Shown: in pieces, positions 7,929 to 15,196 of the stretch
How the letters are laid out: the number at the start of each line of letters is the position of its first letter
Position numbering within the stretch: the first letter of the stretch is position 1
Assembly (NCBI RefSeq): GCF_008711325.1
Contig: NZ_VXDB01000002.1
Coordinates: 1-64,000 of the forward strand
Reading direction: 5' to 3'
From: Roseibium sediminis
Lineage (GTDB): Bacteria; Pseudomonadota; Alphaproteobacteria; Rhizobiales; Stappiaceae
Length of the DNA stretch: 64,000 bases
Notes under the pieces: model-generated
What the model was told of the DNA's origin: nothing
Databases searched by the model: none
The model's input: the letters and a program-made list of their open reading frames with translations, nothing else
Translations under genes and position numbers: made by a program

Positions 7929-8938
7929 CCGCCCGCACTCCGATTGTTTCTGTTGTGGGCCCGAGCGGCACCAACCTTGTGCCCGCGTGGGGAAAAAGTC
8001 TTCTCGGGCTGACCTATACCGATCAGGCCGGTTACGAGAGCGACGAACTGGTTCTTCGCTTTGCCGCCCCTCCCTATGACCTTCCGCCCAAGGGCACGAA
8101 ATACCGGCTGGCTCTTGGTTGGAAGGGAAGCAAGCCCGCCGACTTCGGGCTTTTCTCGGTTAGCCGGAATGCTCTTGGCGGCGATCCCGAAAGTGGCGAG
8201 GAGCTACAAGTTTTTTGCCGGGCTGCTGATTTCATCGACAAGATGAAACAGACCAGCTCGAAACATTATGACAAGGACGGCGGCTTCGGCACCGCCGGTT
8301 CCATCATCCGCGACATTGCAAAGGAGGCTGGTGTTCCGGCTGTCATTCCGGAGGGCCTTGACAAGATCAAGATCCCGTATCGCCTGCGCTGGAACCAGAG
8401 CCCGCTCGATTTCCTGACAGACCTTGCCGACGATATCGGCGGCATCATCAAACCGCAGGCGGGCCGTCTGGTTGTCCTGGAACGCGGCGGCGGCAAGTCG
8501 GCCTCCGGCCAATCCCTTCCCGTAATCCACATGCACCATAACCGCATTTACGCCTGGGACGCGGATCTCGAGGAACGCACCGCCCATGAAAGCGCCGAGG
8601 CGGATTGGTTTGATCAGAAATCTGGTCGCCTGCGTCAGGCCAAGGCCAACATTGGCAAGAGCGGCGGCCCGCGGCGCAGGCTTCATCCTGCGCCCGATGA
8701 AACCGAGGCGGGACAGATCGCCTCGGCCCTTGCCAGCTCTCTCAACCGCTTCACCGGCACAGGTTTCTTTGAAGGTCCGGGTGATCCGCTCGCCCTTGCG
8801 GGTGCCGAAGTGAAAGCGTCCGGATATGGCTCGGATGTGGATGGCACTCGCTGGGAAGCGACAAGTGTCACCCACACTTGGGAGCCTGATGGTGGTTGGC
8901 TGATCAACGTGGATGTCGAGACCATGAAGGGGAAATGA
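7925..8938 (+). CDS. Baseplate hub / late control protein D (P2 D-like)
   Basis: This 337-residue protein is the trimeric hub at the base of the tail tube, homologous to T4 gp27 and Mu gp44. Visible features are the early SYG-type strand replaced by KSLLGLTYTDQAGYESDEL, the RLALGWKG and DFGLFSVSRN strands, and a late HTWEPDGGWLINVDVE strand typical of the D C terminus. I chose ATG 7925 over TTG 7919 because it gives the ATGA overlap with X and is 8 bases from GTGAGG. It is the last structural gene; accessory genes follow. Confidence 0.87.
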   Translation: MTARTPIVSVVGPSGTNLVPAWGKSLLGLTYTDQAGYESDELVLRFAAPPYDLPPKGTKYRLALGWKGSKPADFGLFSVSRNALGGDPESGEELQVFCRAADFIDKMKQTSSKHYDKDGGFGTAGSIIRDIAKEAGVPAVIPEGLDKIKIPYRLRWNQSPLDFLTDLADDIGGIIKPQAGRLVVLERGGGKSASGQSLPVIHMHHNRIYAWDADLEERTAHESAEADWFDQKSGRLRQAKANIGKSGGPRRRLHPAPDETEAGQIASALASSLNRFTGTGFFEGPGDPLALAGAEVKASGYGSDVDGTRWEATSVTHTWEPDGGWLINVDVETMKGK

Positions 8939-9085
8939 GCGAGACACGGGTGGTCCGGACCCGAAAGTCCGGACGGCGGGCCTCGGTCGGCAAACTTGAA
9001 CCCGCCCGACAGTAACACTTGATAACCGCCGCACCCGCTGCCCGCGCGGGCGAATGCAGTGTGGCTGAGTCGACAGACGGTTGTC

Positions 9086-9292
9086 ATGCAGGAAATCAGG
9101 TGCGGCAGATGCCGCAAGCTTTTGATGAAATCAGAACCCGCCGCCATTCGCGGCATGGTCGAGGTCAAGTGCCCACGGTGTGGGACAATGAACAGTTTGA
9201 GGCCGGTTGAGCCCCTTCCAGAGCGCCCGGGCGAGCGCACCCTGAAAGGTCTAGATGATGGGCAAGAAATCTCAGCCCCCAAAAGACTATGA
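9086..9292 (+). CDS. com: Com-like zinc-ribbon translational regulator
   Basis: A 68-residue protein whose first 40 residues carry two CxxC knuckles (IRCGRCRKLL and VKCPRCGTMN). This is the zinc-binding pattern of phage Mu Com. Mu Com binds the mom messenger next to its start and switches on translation of the Mom DNA-modification enzyme. Here the gene overlaps the next one by 38 bases, and a chain of overlapping genes leads to two methyltransferase-like proteins. That context fits control of a DNA-modification cassette. The ATG at 9086 aligns with the Mu Com N terminus; an upstream in-frame start at 9059 would add nine residues. Confidence 0.75.
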   Translation: MQEIRCGRCRKLLMKSEPAAIRGMVEVKCPRCGTMNSLRPVEPLPERPGERTLKGLDDGQEISAPKRL

Positions 9293-9455
9293 CGTGTGTT
9301 CAACCGCCCCGATGGCCACCATTCGGATTGGTCCGCACAGTTTCCTCGTTGATCGCCAGCGCTTCGAGGATTGGGAGCGAAAGCTCAATGCAAGTGTTGG
9401 CTTTGCCCGCGATGACGTAATCGCGGAAATCAAGGGGAGGCTCGGAATTGATTGA
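9255..9455 (+). CDS. 66-residue unknown protein linking com to the ParB-like gene
   Basis: I do not recognise this protein. It begins inside com (ATGATG at 9255/9258, preceded by AAAGG) and its stop overlaps the next start by 8 bases. It contains ATIRIGPHSFLVDRQRFEDWE and a short C-terminal helix (ARDDVIAEIKGRLG), so it looks like a small alpha/beta protein. Its start region is the natural place for Com to act. An internal ATG at 9312 would give about 47 residues and cannot be excluded. Confidence 0.6.
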   Translation: MMGKKSQPPKDYDVCSTAPMATIRIGPHSFLVDRQRFEDWERKLNASVGFARDDVIAEIKGRLGID

Positions 9456-10923
9456 ACTTGTCGCCCCTTCGTCCCTTCATGGGGACATTCGAAATCCGCG
9501 TGAGACAGATCCGGATCGCCTGGAACTTATCCGCCTTTCACTGCAAAAGTTCGGCTTTCTCCTCCCCCTTTATGCGACTGCCGAGCGCATGTTGTTGTCG
9601 GGGCATCAACGGTCAACGGCCGCTGATGATCTTGGCTGGCTTGTTCCTGTTGTGGTTGGACAAAAAACCGACCGCGACACGGCTGGTGCAAACCTGACAT
9701 TCAACAGGGCAACAAATGATTTCGCCCTGACCGATATCGATCACAGCCAGATCTCCGCGGATGACTTGGTCAAACAACTGGCGGCGCTTCCCGATACTGA
9801 AAACCGCTATCCGTGCCTGACCACGGAACGGCGATCTGTACCGGAGTTGCTGGCGTTGAACTTTGAAAAGTTCGAGCGCTATGCGGCCAACGCTGCCCGG
9901 CAGCTGGCAAGCTACGGTTTCCACATGCCCATCATTGTCACGGCTGAAGGTGAAGTGATCAACGGCATTGGCCGTATTCAGGACGCCTCGGCACGTCAAG
10001 AGGCGGAGATTGCATGTGTGGTTCTGGACAGCTCGATCGATCCGGAACTGGTCGCTTTCGCGCTTAACCGGCTGAGCATGGATTTTCAGTTTTCGGATGC
10101 CTTTCGCGACATTCTTAGGGCCAATGCCTATCGGCGCAGCCGGCAAAGAAGAACGACGCTCGGGAGCGGCTTCCTGTTCGCGCTAGGGGTCAGACGGTGC
10201 AAGGATTTCTCGCCAGGGCGAGAAGCAGAGCGGATGCGGAGCCTGTACGGTCCGCGTATCCTGGACTTTGGAGCGGGACACGGCGACGAGGCAAAAATAC
10301 TGCGCAAGATCGGGCTGAAGGTAACGACCTTTGAGCCGTATAAGTCAGGCGGGCAAAAACCCGGTGTCCGGACCGGTCGTCGTACCGCCCGCAGGTTTCT
10401 CAAAGCCGTGGCTGAGCGTCAAACTTATTCCAGCATCTTCCTTGCCAGTGTTTTGAACTCCGTTCCCTTTCCCGGCGATCGAAACCACATTGTCACCATT
10501 TGCGCGGCGCTCGCTTCTTCTGAAACTGTCCTCTATGCGGCTGCAAGGTCCTGCAAGGATCCAAACTGGCGGGAATGTTCGGTTGGAATAGGATTAGGAA
10601 CGACAGCGGCCCGCAGTGCCCGTTTTGTACTGAAAGATGAACCGGGAACAGCCGTTTCCGAATTGAACGACGCGCCAAAGATCCAGAAGTTCTTTCAGCC
10701 GAGCGAGTTTGAGCGTCTGTTCAAACAACGATTCCGCTCAGTGAAGATCGGGGCACACATCAACAACGTGACGGCCATCTGTTCCGATCCGCTGCAGATC
10801 GACCGAAAGGCGCTTGTCGAAGCCCTGTCATTTGAGTTTGACCTGCCTTATCCCGATGGGCGCATGGACCTTGTTTCCGAAGCAATCCAGGCGTTTGAAA
10901 CCCGGTTGGGGGTCAAACTATGA
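9448..10923 (+). CDS. Double ParB-like domain / SAM-dependent methyltransferase fusion
   Basis: This 491-residue protein appears to have three parts. A ParB/Srx-like domain (1-70) carries SGHQR at 51-55 and the leading strand IRNPRETDPDRLELI. A second ParB-like copy (about 135-195) carries INGIGRIQDAS. A class I Rossmann methyltransferase follows from about 265, with motif I ILDFGAGHGDE at 271-281 and an acidic residue in TTFEPY at 294-299. ParB-like folds in phages are often linked to DNA modification or nicking rather than partition. The TTG start is set by AAGGGGAGG at 9432-9440. It overlaps the next gene as ATGA. A role in base modification is inferred from architecture and the Com neighbour. 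Confidence 0.7.
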   Translation: MIELVAPSSLHGDIRNPRETDPDRLELIRLSLQKFGFLLPLYATAERMLLSGHQRSTAADDLGWLVPVVVGQKTDRDTAGANLTFNRATNDFALTDIDHSQISADDLVKQLAALPDTENRYPCLTTERRSVPELLALNFEKFERYAANAARQLASYGFHMPIIVTAEGEVINGIGRIQDASARQEAEIACVVLDSSIDPELVAFALNRLSMDFQFSDAFRDILRANAYRRSRQRRTTLGSGFLFALGVRRCKDFSPGREAERMRSLYGPRILDFGAGHGDEAKILRKIGLKVTTFEPYKSGGQKPGVRTGRRTARRFLKAVAERQTYSSIFLASVLNSVPFPGDRNHIVTICAALASSETVLYAAARSCKDPNWRECSVGIGLGTTAARSARFVLKDEPGTAVSELNDAPKIQKFFQPSEFERLFKQRFRSVKIGAHINNVTAICSDPLQIDRKALVEALSFEFDLPYPDGRMDLVSEAIQAFETRLGVKL

Positions 10924-11552
10924 GCGATTGGACCTTCAAGGGTTTTCAGAACGATTTTGATCGTCATGTCCGCCAGCAATTGCCCTGGTATGAACTGGCG
11001 ACAGATGCGGCAGTTCTGATAGCCAAGCATTACATTCCAAAGGGTGGCCTGATCTACGATATCGGTTGTTCGACCGGCAACATGGGCAGGAACCTCAAAG
11101 GGATATTGCTGGAGCGTGCAGCGCGGCTCATAGCGCTGGATGAATGCGCGGACATGATCCAGGCCTATCAAGCACCCGGAGAAGCGATAACCGCCGATGC
11201 AACTGCTTATGACTACCAGCCATTCGACGTAGCAATCCTCTTTCTGACCCTCATGTTTCTGCCCGTCGCTGAACGGCAAGAGCTGATGGCGAGACTGCGG
11301 GAAAGACTTCGTCCAGGCGGGGCAATCATCGTGTTCGACAAATGTGTTTCGGCGGCGGGTTACGAGGGGACTGTCCTTAGCCGTTTGACCTGGCACCACA
11401 AGCTGCAATCAGGCGCTCCACCGGCAGAGGTCGCCGAGAAAGAAATGCGGCTGATAGGCGTTCAGCGCCCTGTCTCAACCGCTGAAATTGCACCCGCTGT
11501 TGAGGTGTTCCGGTTTGCGGACTTCGCAGGCTGGATCATTTCGAATTCATAA
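10920..11552 (+). CDS. CmoA-like class I methyltransferase
   Basis: This 210-residue protein aligns by eye along its whole length with CmoA, the carboxy-SAM synthase of tRNA modification: DWTF near the start, LPWYELATD, motif I IYDIGCSTGN (45-54), the LTLMFLP-x2-ERQ block, LRPGGAIIV, and the WHHKLQ helix. The residue at the place of E. coli CmoA Arg199, which holds the carboxylate, appears to be Glu175 here. Carboxy-SAM synthesis is therefore uncertain, and plain methylation or another alkyl transfer is possible. The start overlaps the ParB-like gene by ATGA, so the two products are probably made in step. There is no CmoB neighbour. Confidence 0.72.
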   Translation: MSDWTFKGFQNDFDRHVRQQLPWYELATDAAVLIAKHYIPKGGLIYDIGCSTGNMGRNLKGILLERAARLIALDECADMIQAYQAPGEAITADATAYDYQPFDVAILFLTLMFLPVAERQELMARLRERLRPGGAIIVFDKCVSAAGYEGTVLSRLTWHHKLQSGAPPAEVAEKEMRLIGVQRPVSTAEIAPAVEVFRFADFAGWIISNS

Positions 11553-11593
11553 GGACCGCTAAACGCCTTTTATGCGCCCTTTGAGAGGTCCTT
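11551..11593 (+). other. Long-loop inverted repeat after the modification cassette
   Basis: AAGGACC at 11551-11557 and GGTCCTT at 11587-11593 are a perfect 7-base inverted repeat around a 29-base loop. The left arm includes the last base of the upstream stop codon. There is no T tract. It may be a weak terminator or a protein-binding site in front of the 61-residue gene. Confidence 0.35.
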
Positions 11594-11621
11594 AAATCGA
11601 CGCTGAAGATTGGAGAATGAC

Positions 11622-11807
11622 ATGAGCTTAGTTGTCCAGGCAATCAGCCAAGGCGGCCAACAGACCATCTGGTTATGTGACCGGGTAAGCTATGAGAGGT
11701 CCGGCGACGTAAATCTGATCCGGAACGAGGAAACGGTCTTTACGCTCGGGCCGGAGGATTATGCGGCGGGGTTCAGTGTGGAGGCAACCTCGAAAACTCT
11801 GAACTGA
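11622..11807 (+). CDS. Small unknown prophage protein
   Basis: A 61-residue soluble protein, not recognised. ATG 11622 lies 6 bases after GGAG (11612-11615), a good site; an in-frame TTG at 11610 overlaps that site and is less likely. The sequence has short beta-like stretches (TIWLCDRVSYE, ETVFTLGPEDY) and no membrane segment. It lies between the modification cassette and the TIR gene, a usual place for late accessory (moron) genes. Confidence 0.55.
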   Translation: MSLVVQAISQGGQQTIWLCDRVSYERSGDVNLIRNEETVFTLGPEDYAAGFSVEATSKTLN

Positions 11808-11908
11808 TACTGCCCTAATGCGATGGGCCTAATACTCTGTTGCCAGCTCACGCGATGTCGGCGTAATTTCACTCAAATTGGAGTTTGCAAATTTACGAGG
11901 GGGATTTC

Positions 11909-12703
11909 ATGGAAATTTTTTTGAGCTGGAGCGGTGACTATAGCCGCCAATTTGCGAACGCAACAAAAGATCTGATTGAACTTATTCTCCCGAGTTGCAA
12001 ACCGTGGATGTCGACCAGCATAGAGGGCGGAGAGCGCTGGTCTGAAGCAATTGCTCAGCGACTAGAGAATGCAAATTACGGTATTGTTTTTCTCACACCG
12101 GATAACCTGCAAAAACCTTGGTTGCTTTTTGAGGCGGGAGCGCTTGCTAAATCTATTGCGTTCGGGCGCGTGGTCCCTCTTTTGTTGGGGGTCCACCATA
12201 CCGCCCTTGCGGGTCCTTTAGGACAGTTTCAAGGCAAAACGTTCAATAAAGAGAACGTGAAAACGCTACTTTTAGAATTAAACAACGCGTCAGAAGACCC
12301 GCGAAAGCAAGATATTTTCGAAAAGGTGTTTGAACAGAATTGGGACGGGTACTCTAATAAGGTTATCGAAATCCAAAACTCGGGTTTAGCCGATCCAGAG
12401 AGGCAGGTTCCAACCCGCAGTATCGATGAAGTGCTGGAAGAACTCGTAAAAGAGGTACGAAGCATCAAGTCGGCACTAAATTCTGGAATTCAGAATTCTT
12501 CAATTGGCCTGTCGTCCGAGTTAGCGCAAATAAAATCGGATGTGAGTAAATGGAGGGTTCTCAGCGCTATGGTGAGCAGCAATGCTTCTGTGAAGACCGA
12601 CAAGCATTCCAAAGGTGGGTTGGGCGGTTCCTTGATAACTTCAGGGCAAGGCATGTTCGGGCCGCTGGCTTCTGAAGTGCCAGATGAGGAAGCCGAAGAT
12701 TAA
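11909..12703 (+). CDS. TIR-domain protein
   Basis: This 264-residue protein has an N-terminal TIR domain (1-150). The first strand EIFLSWSGDYS is followed by a bulky WMSTSIEGGERW loop and YGIVFLTPDNL. The WLLFEAGAL helix holds Glu75, at the position of the catalytic glutamate of NAD-cleaving TIR enzymes. The remaining 110 residues are helical and Ser/Glu/Lys rich, without a known domain. ATG 11909 follows GAGGGGG; an in-frame TTG at 11885 would add 8 residues. Bacterial TIR proteins commonly deplete NAD during phage defence. In a prophage it could exclude other phages. The gene is more AT-rich than the host genes around it. Confidence 0.8.
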   Translation: MEIFLSWSGDYSRQFANATKDLIELILPSCKPWMSTSIEGGERWSEAIAQRLENANYGIVFLTPDNLQKPWLLFEAGALAKSIAFGRVVPLLLGVHHTALAGPLGQFQGKTFNKENVKTLLLELNNASEDPRKQDIFEKVFEQNWDGYSNKVIEIQNSGLADPERQVPTRSIDEVLEELVKEVRSIKSALNSGIQNSSIGLSSELAQIKSDVSKWRVLSAMVSSNASVKTDKHSKGGLGGSLITSGQGMFGPLASEVPDEEAED

Positions 12704-13102
12704 TGCTGCAACAATTAGGAAATGCAAATTTCTAATTTTGATCGTCAAAATTCTAATTCTGGGCGGCGAGCTACATTGAGCATGAGAAGCACCCACGCGA
12801 GGCCTCGACTCCCTCTCCCGGTGGGAGAGGGTTGGGGTGAGGGGCTGAGATGTCGGGGCGCGCAGAAAAATCGCCTCCCCTCGCCCGGCGCATTGCGCCG
12901 ACCTCTCCCCATGGGAGAGGTGAAGGAAGCGGCTCTATCTGGCGAAGGTCCCGGCTCAAGGCCGGGACGGCAGAGGTTTTCCACGCCGTGAAATCCGGTG
13001 TTTTCTTGCCATGGAAAGCTGAAGGGCAAGGCTTTATAGTGCCAGCCAGACAAGACATTGCGTGGGTGATTCAAGCCCGCGCCGGGGAGATACTGACAGA
13101 AC
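12704..13102. other. Prophage-host boundary region with repeats
   Basis: No convincing gene lies here. Bases 12724-12763 are AT-rich and contain an imperfect direct repeat (CAAATTTCTAATTTT and CAAAATTCTAATTCT), the last phage-like composition before host DNA. A composite palindromic repeat occupies 12811-12923. A CCCGGCTCAAGGCCGGG-type dyad lies near 12950-12970. The plsY leader follows. Without the other prophage end, no attachment core can be assigned. Confidence 0.6.
12811..12923. repeat. Composite palindromic repeat, copy 1
   Basis: The element is about 113 bases. A hairpin CCCTCTCCC/GGGAGAGGG comes first. GGGTGAGGGG then pairs, with one mismatch, with the later CCCCTCGCCC. GGCGC/GCGCC forms a small internal hairpin, and ACCTCTCCCC-ATGGGAGAGGT closes it. 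Two further copies lie at 38857 and 59022. Intergenic location and fold are those of REP/BIME-type elements. Confidence 0.85.
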
Positions 13103-13771
13103 ATGCCTGATCCGATCAGCTGGGAATATGCCTGGCCCTATTACCTTGCCGTCCTCGTGTTTGGATATCTGCTCGGTTCGATCCCCTTCGGCCTTGTCTT
13201 CACCCGCATGGCCGGGCTCGGTGACATTCGCAAGATCGGCTCCGGCAATATCGGCACCACAAATGTGCTACGCACGGGCAGCAAGAAGCTGGCACTGGCG
13301 ACGTTGCTGGGGGATGGCCTTAAAGGCACCGTGGCGGTGATGATCGTCAAGCATTTCTACGGTCAGGAAATGGCGCTGATTGCCGGGCTTGGCGCGTTTT
13401 TGGGGCACCTTTTCCCGATCTGGCTGAAGTTCAAGGGTGGCAAAGGCGTTGCGACCTATCTCGGCATTCTGCTCGGGCTCTACTGGCCTGCATTCATCGC
13501 CTGCGCGCTGATCTGGATCGGAATGGCGTTTGTGTTCCGCTATTCGTCCCTTTCTGCCCTCACCGCCAGCTTCCTGACGCCGGTCCTGCTCTTTTTCGTC
13601 TTTGGTCAGACGCAAATTGCGGAAATGTTTGTGCTCCTGTCCCTGCTGCTTTGGGCCAAGCACCACGAGAACATTGGCCGCTTGTTGCGGGGCGTGGAAT
13701 CGAAGATCGGGCAAAAATCCAAGCCTGCGCCTGAAACGGAAGCAGACCTTTCCGAAGACGGGGCCGGGTGA
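13103..13771 (+). CDS. plsY: Glycerol-3-phosphate acyltransferase PlsY
   Basis: This inner-membrane enzyme transfers an acyl group from acyl-phosphate to glycerol-3-phosphate, the first step of phospholipid synthesis. The 222-residue protein has the PlsY motifs: GSIPFG near residue 26, [13 protein letters not shown] near 46-58 and [17 protein letters not shown] near 102. There are about five membrane helices. The hydrophilic tail after residue 195 is longer than usual. It overlaps dprA by 4 bases. In Hyphomicrobiales plsY normally follows pyrC, but here the prophage lies in front of it. Confidence 0.95.
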   Translation: MPDPISWEYAWPYYLAVLVFGYLLGSIPFGLVFTRMAGLGDIRKIGSGNIGTTNVLRTGSKKLALATLLGDGLKGTVAVMIVKHFYGQEMALIAGLGAFLGHLFPIWLKFKGGKGVATYLGILLGLYWPAFIACALIWIGMAFVFRYSSLSALTASFLTPVLLFFVFGQTQIAEMFVLLSLLLWAKHHENIGRLLRGVESKIGQKSKPAPETEADLSEDGAG

Positions 13772-14904
13772 CGGCGCTTATCGCCCATAAAACACCCAGC
13801 CTCTCGGAGGCCCAGCGCCTTGCTTGGCTCCGTTTAATACGCTCTGAAAATGTCGGCCCGCACACGTTCCGCGACCTGATCAACCATTTCGGTTCTGCGG
13901 ATGCGGCCCTTGCCGCCCTGCCGGAACTCTCGGCACGCGGCGGCAAACGCACGATCCGGGTGCATCCGCTGCATGATGCGGAAGCAGAGATGGAAGCTCA
14001 TGGCCGTTTTGGCGCGAGACTGGTCGCTCTTGGCGAAGCGGATTACCCGCCCCATCTGAGGCATATCGACGGCCCGCCTCCCCTTCTATCCGTTCTTGGC
14101 GGCGCAACTTTGCGCGAAGCGCGGATGATCGGCATGGTGGGCGCGCGCAACGCCTCCCTGTCCGGTCGCAAGCTGGCCGCGCAGTTTTCAAAGGACCTGG
14201 GAGCACAGGGCTTTGGCATCGTTTCGGGCCTTGCGCGCGGAATTGATGCTGCCGCGCATGAGGCCTCGATCCTGACAGGGACCGTCGCTGTCTTTGCCGG
14301 TGGGATCGACGTCCTTTATCCGCCGGAGCACGAGCGCCTGTTGGCGGCAATCCTCCACGAGGGCGGCAATGCAATCACCGAAATGCCCTTTGGCTGGAAA
14401 CCGCGTGGACGCGACTTCCCCCGCCGAAATCGACTGATTTCCGGCCTTTCGCTTGGTGTTGTGGTGATTGAAGCCGCCAAGAAATCAGGCTCCCTGCACA
14501 CCGCCCGTTTTGCTCTGGAGCAGAACCGCGAGATTTTCGCGGTCCCCGGCTCCCCGCTCGATCCGCGCTCGGAAGGCGCCAACCACCTCATTCGGCAAGG
14601 CGCCACGCTGGTCACCTGCGCCGAGGACATTCTGGAAAGCCTTGCCGGACGCATCGAGCCGGACCTGCCGTTTGATCAGGACATTCGCGAAGACGACGCC
14701 TCCGATTGTCATTCTTATAAGGAACCGGATGACACGTTGCGTACTGCCGTTCTCTCCGCGCTCGGGCCCACACCGACCGATCTGGATGAATTGATCCGCT
14801 TTCTCGGAGCCCCTGTCCGCAGCGTCCATGTGATCCTTCTGGAACTGGAACTTGCCGGTCGGCTTGAACGACACCGGGGAAACACGGTTTCACTGCTTTA
14901 TTAG
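13768..14904 (+). CDS. dprA: DNA processing protein DprA
   Basis: DprA loads RecA on incoming single-stranded DNA during natural transformation. This 378-residue copy starts at a GTG overlapping the plsY stop. It has an N-terminal SAM-like helical region (1-75), the Rossmann-like core with [34 protein letters not shown] and [12 protein letters not shown] (about 110-245), and a C-terminal winged helix (about 315-378). All core motifs look intact. Expression is probably coupled to plsY. Confidence 0.95.
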   Translation: MTALIAHKTPSLSEAQRLAWLRLIRSENVGPHTFRDLINHFGSADAALAALPELSARGGKRTIRVHPLHDAEAEMEAHGRFGARLVALGEADYPPHLRHIDGPPPLLSVLGGATLREARMIGMVGARNASLSGRKLAAQFSKDLGAQGFGIVSGLARGIDAAAHEASILTGTVAVFAGGIDVLYPPEHERLLAAILHEGGNAITEMPFGWKPRGRDFPRRNRLISGLSLGVVVIEAAKKSGSLHTARFALEQNREIFAVPGSPLDPRSEGANHLIRQGATLVTCAEDILESLAGRIEPDLPFDQDIREDDASDCHSYKEPDDTLRTAVLSALGPTPTDLDELIRFLGAPVRSVHVILLELELAGRLERHRGNTVSLLY

Positions 14905-15196
14905 GCTGCGAATTGTTCGCCGTCAGGGTTATCCACGGTCCGAACAAGCGTTTGCGCCGTCGTACCGACACTTCCCGCCAATCATCACCGCGCGCAATTT
15001 TCTTCAAGACTCGCCTTGCGTTGCGCAACATTTAGACGGGGAAAGGTTCTCAAAACCCAGATGGTTTTTCTGCCTCACTTGACCGCGCGGCTTCAAAGGT
15101 CCATTTGACAGGCGGCCTGCGATCCCGGATCGTCGGCGCTCGTGAACAGGTTTTCCTCCCGGAGCTCATTCTCCGGCAATCGTATTTTGGGTGTCC
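14905..15196. other. dprA-topA intergenic leader
   Basis: This 292-base gap has no coding signal. It contains one TTATCCACG near 14931, a near match to a DnaA box, too isolated to mean an origin. The topA promoter presumably lies here, but no clear -35/-10 pair stands out. Confidence 0.4.

Noticed and set aside
9448..10923. ParB-type chromosome or plasmid partition protein
   Set aside because: There is no ParA partner, no parS-like site and no ParB helix-turn-helix, and a methyltransferase domain is fused. The ParB-like fold here is better read as part of a phage enzyme.
12724..12763. Imperfect direct repeat as prophage attachment site or Mu-type end
   Set aside because: The left prophage end is outside the window, so neither a shared core nor a target duplication can be shown. 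The repeat may be just AT-rich sequence.
14931..14939. Near DnaA box TTATCCACG
   Set aside because: A single copy between dprA and topA, without AT-rich unwinding DNA or further boxes, is not evidence for an origin.
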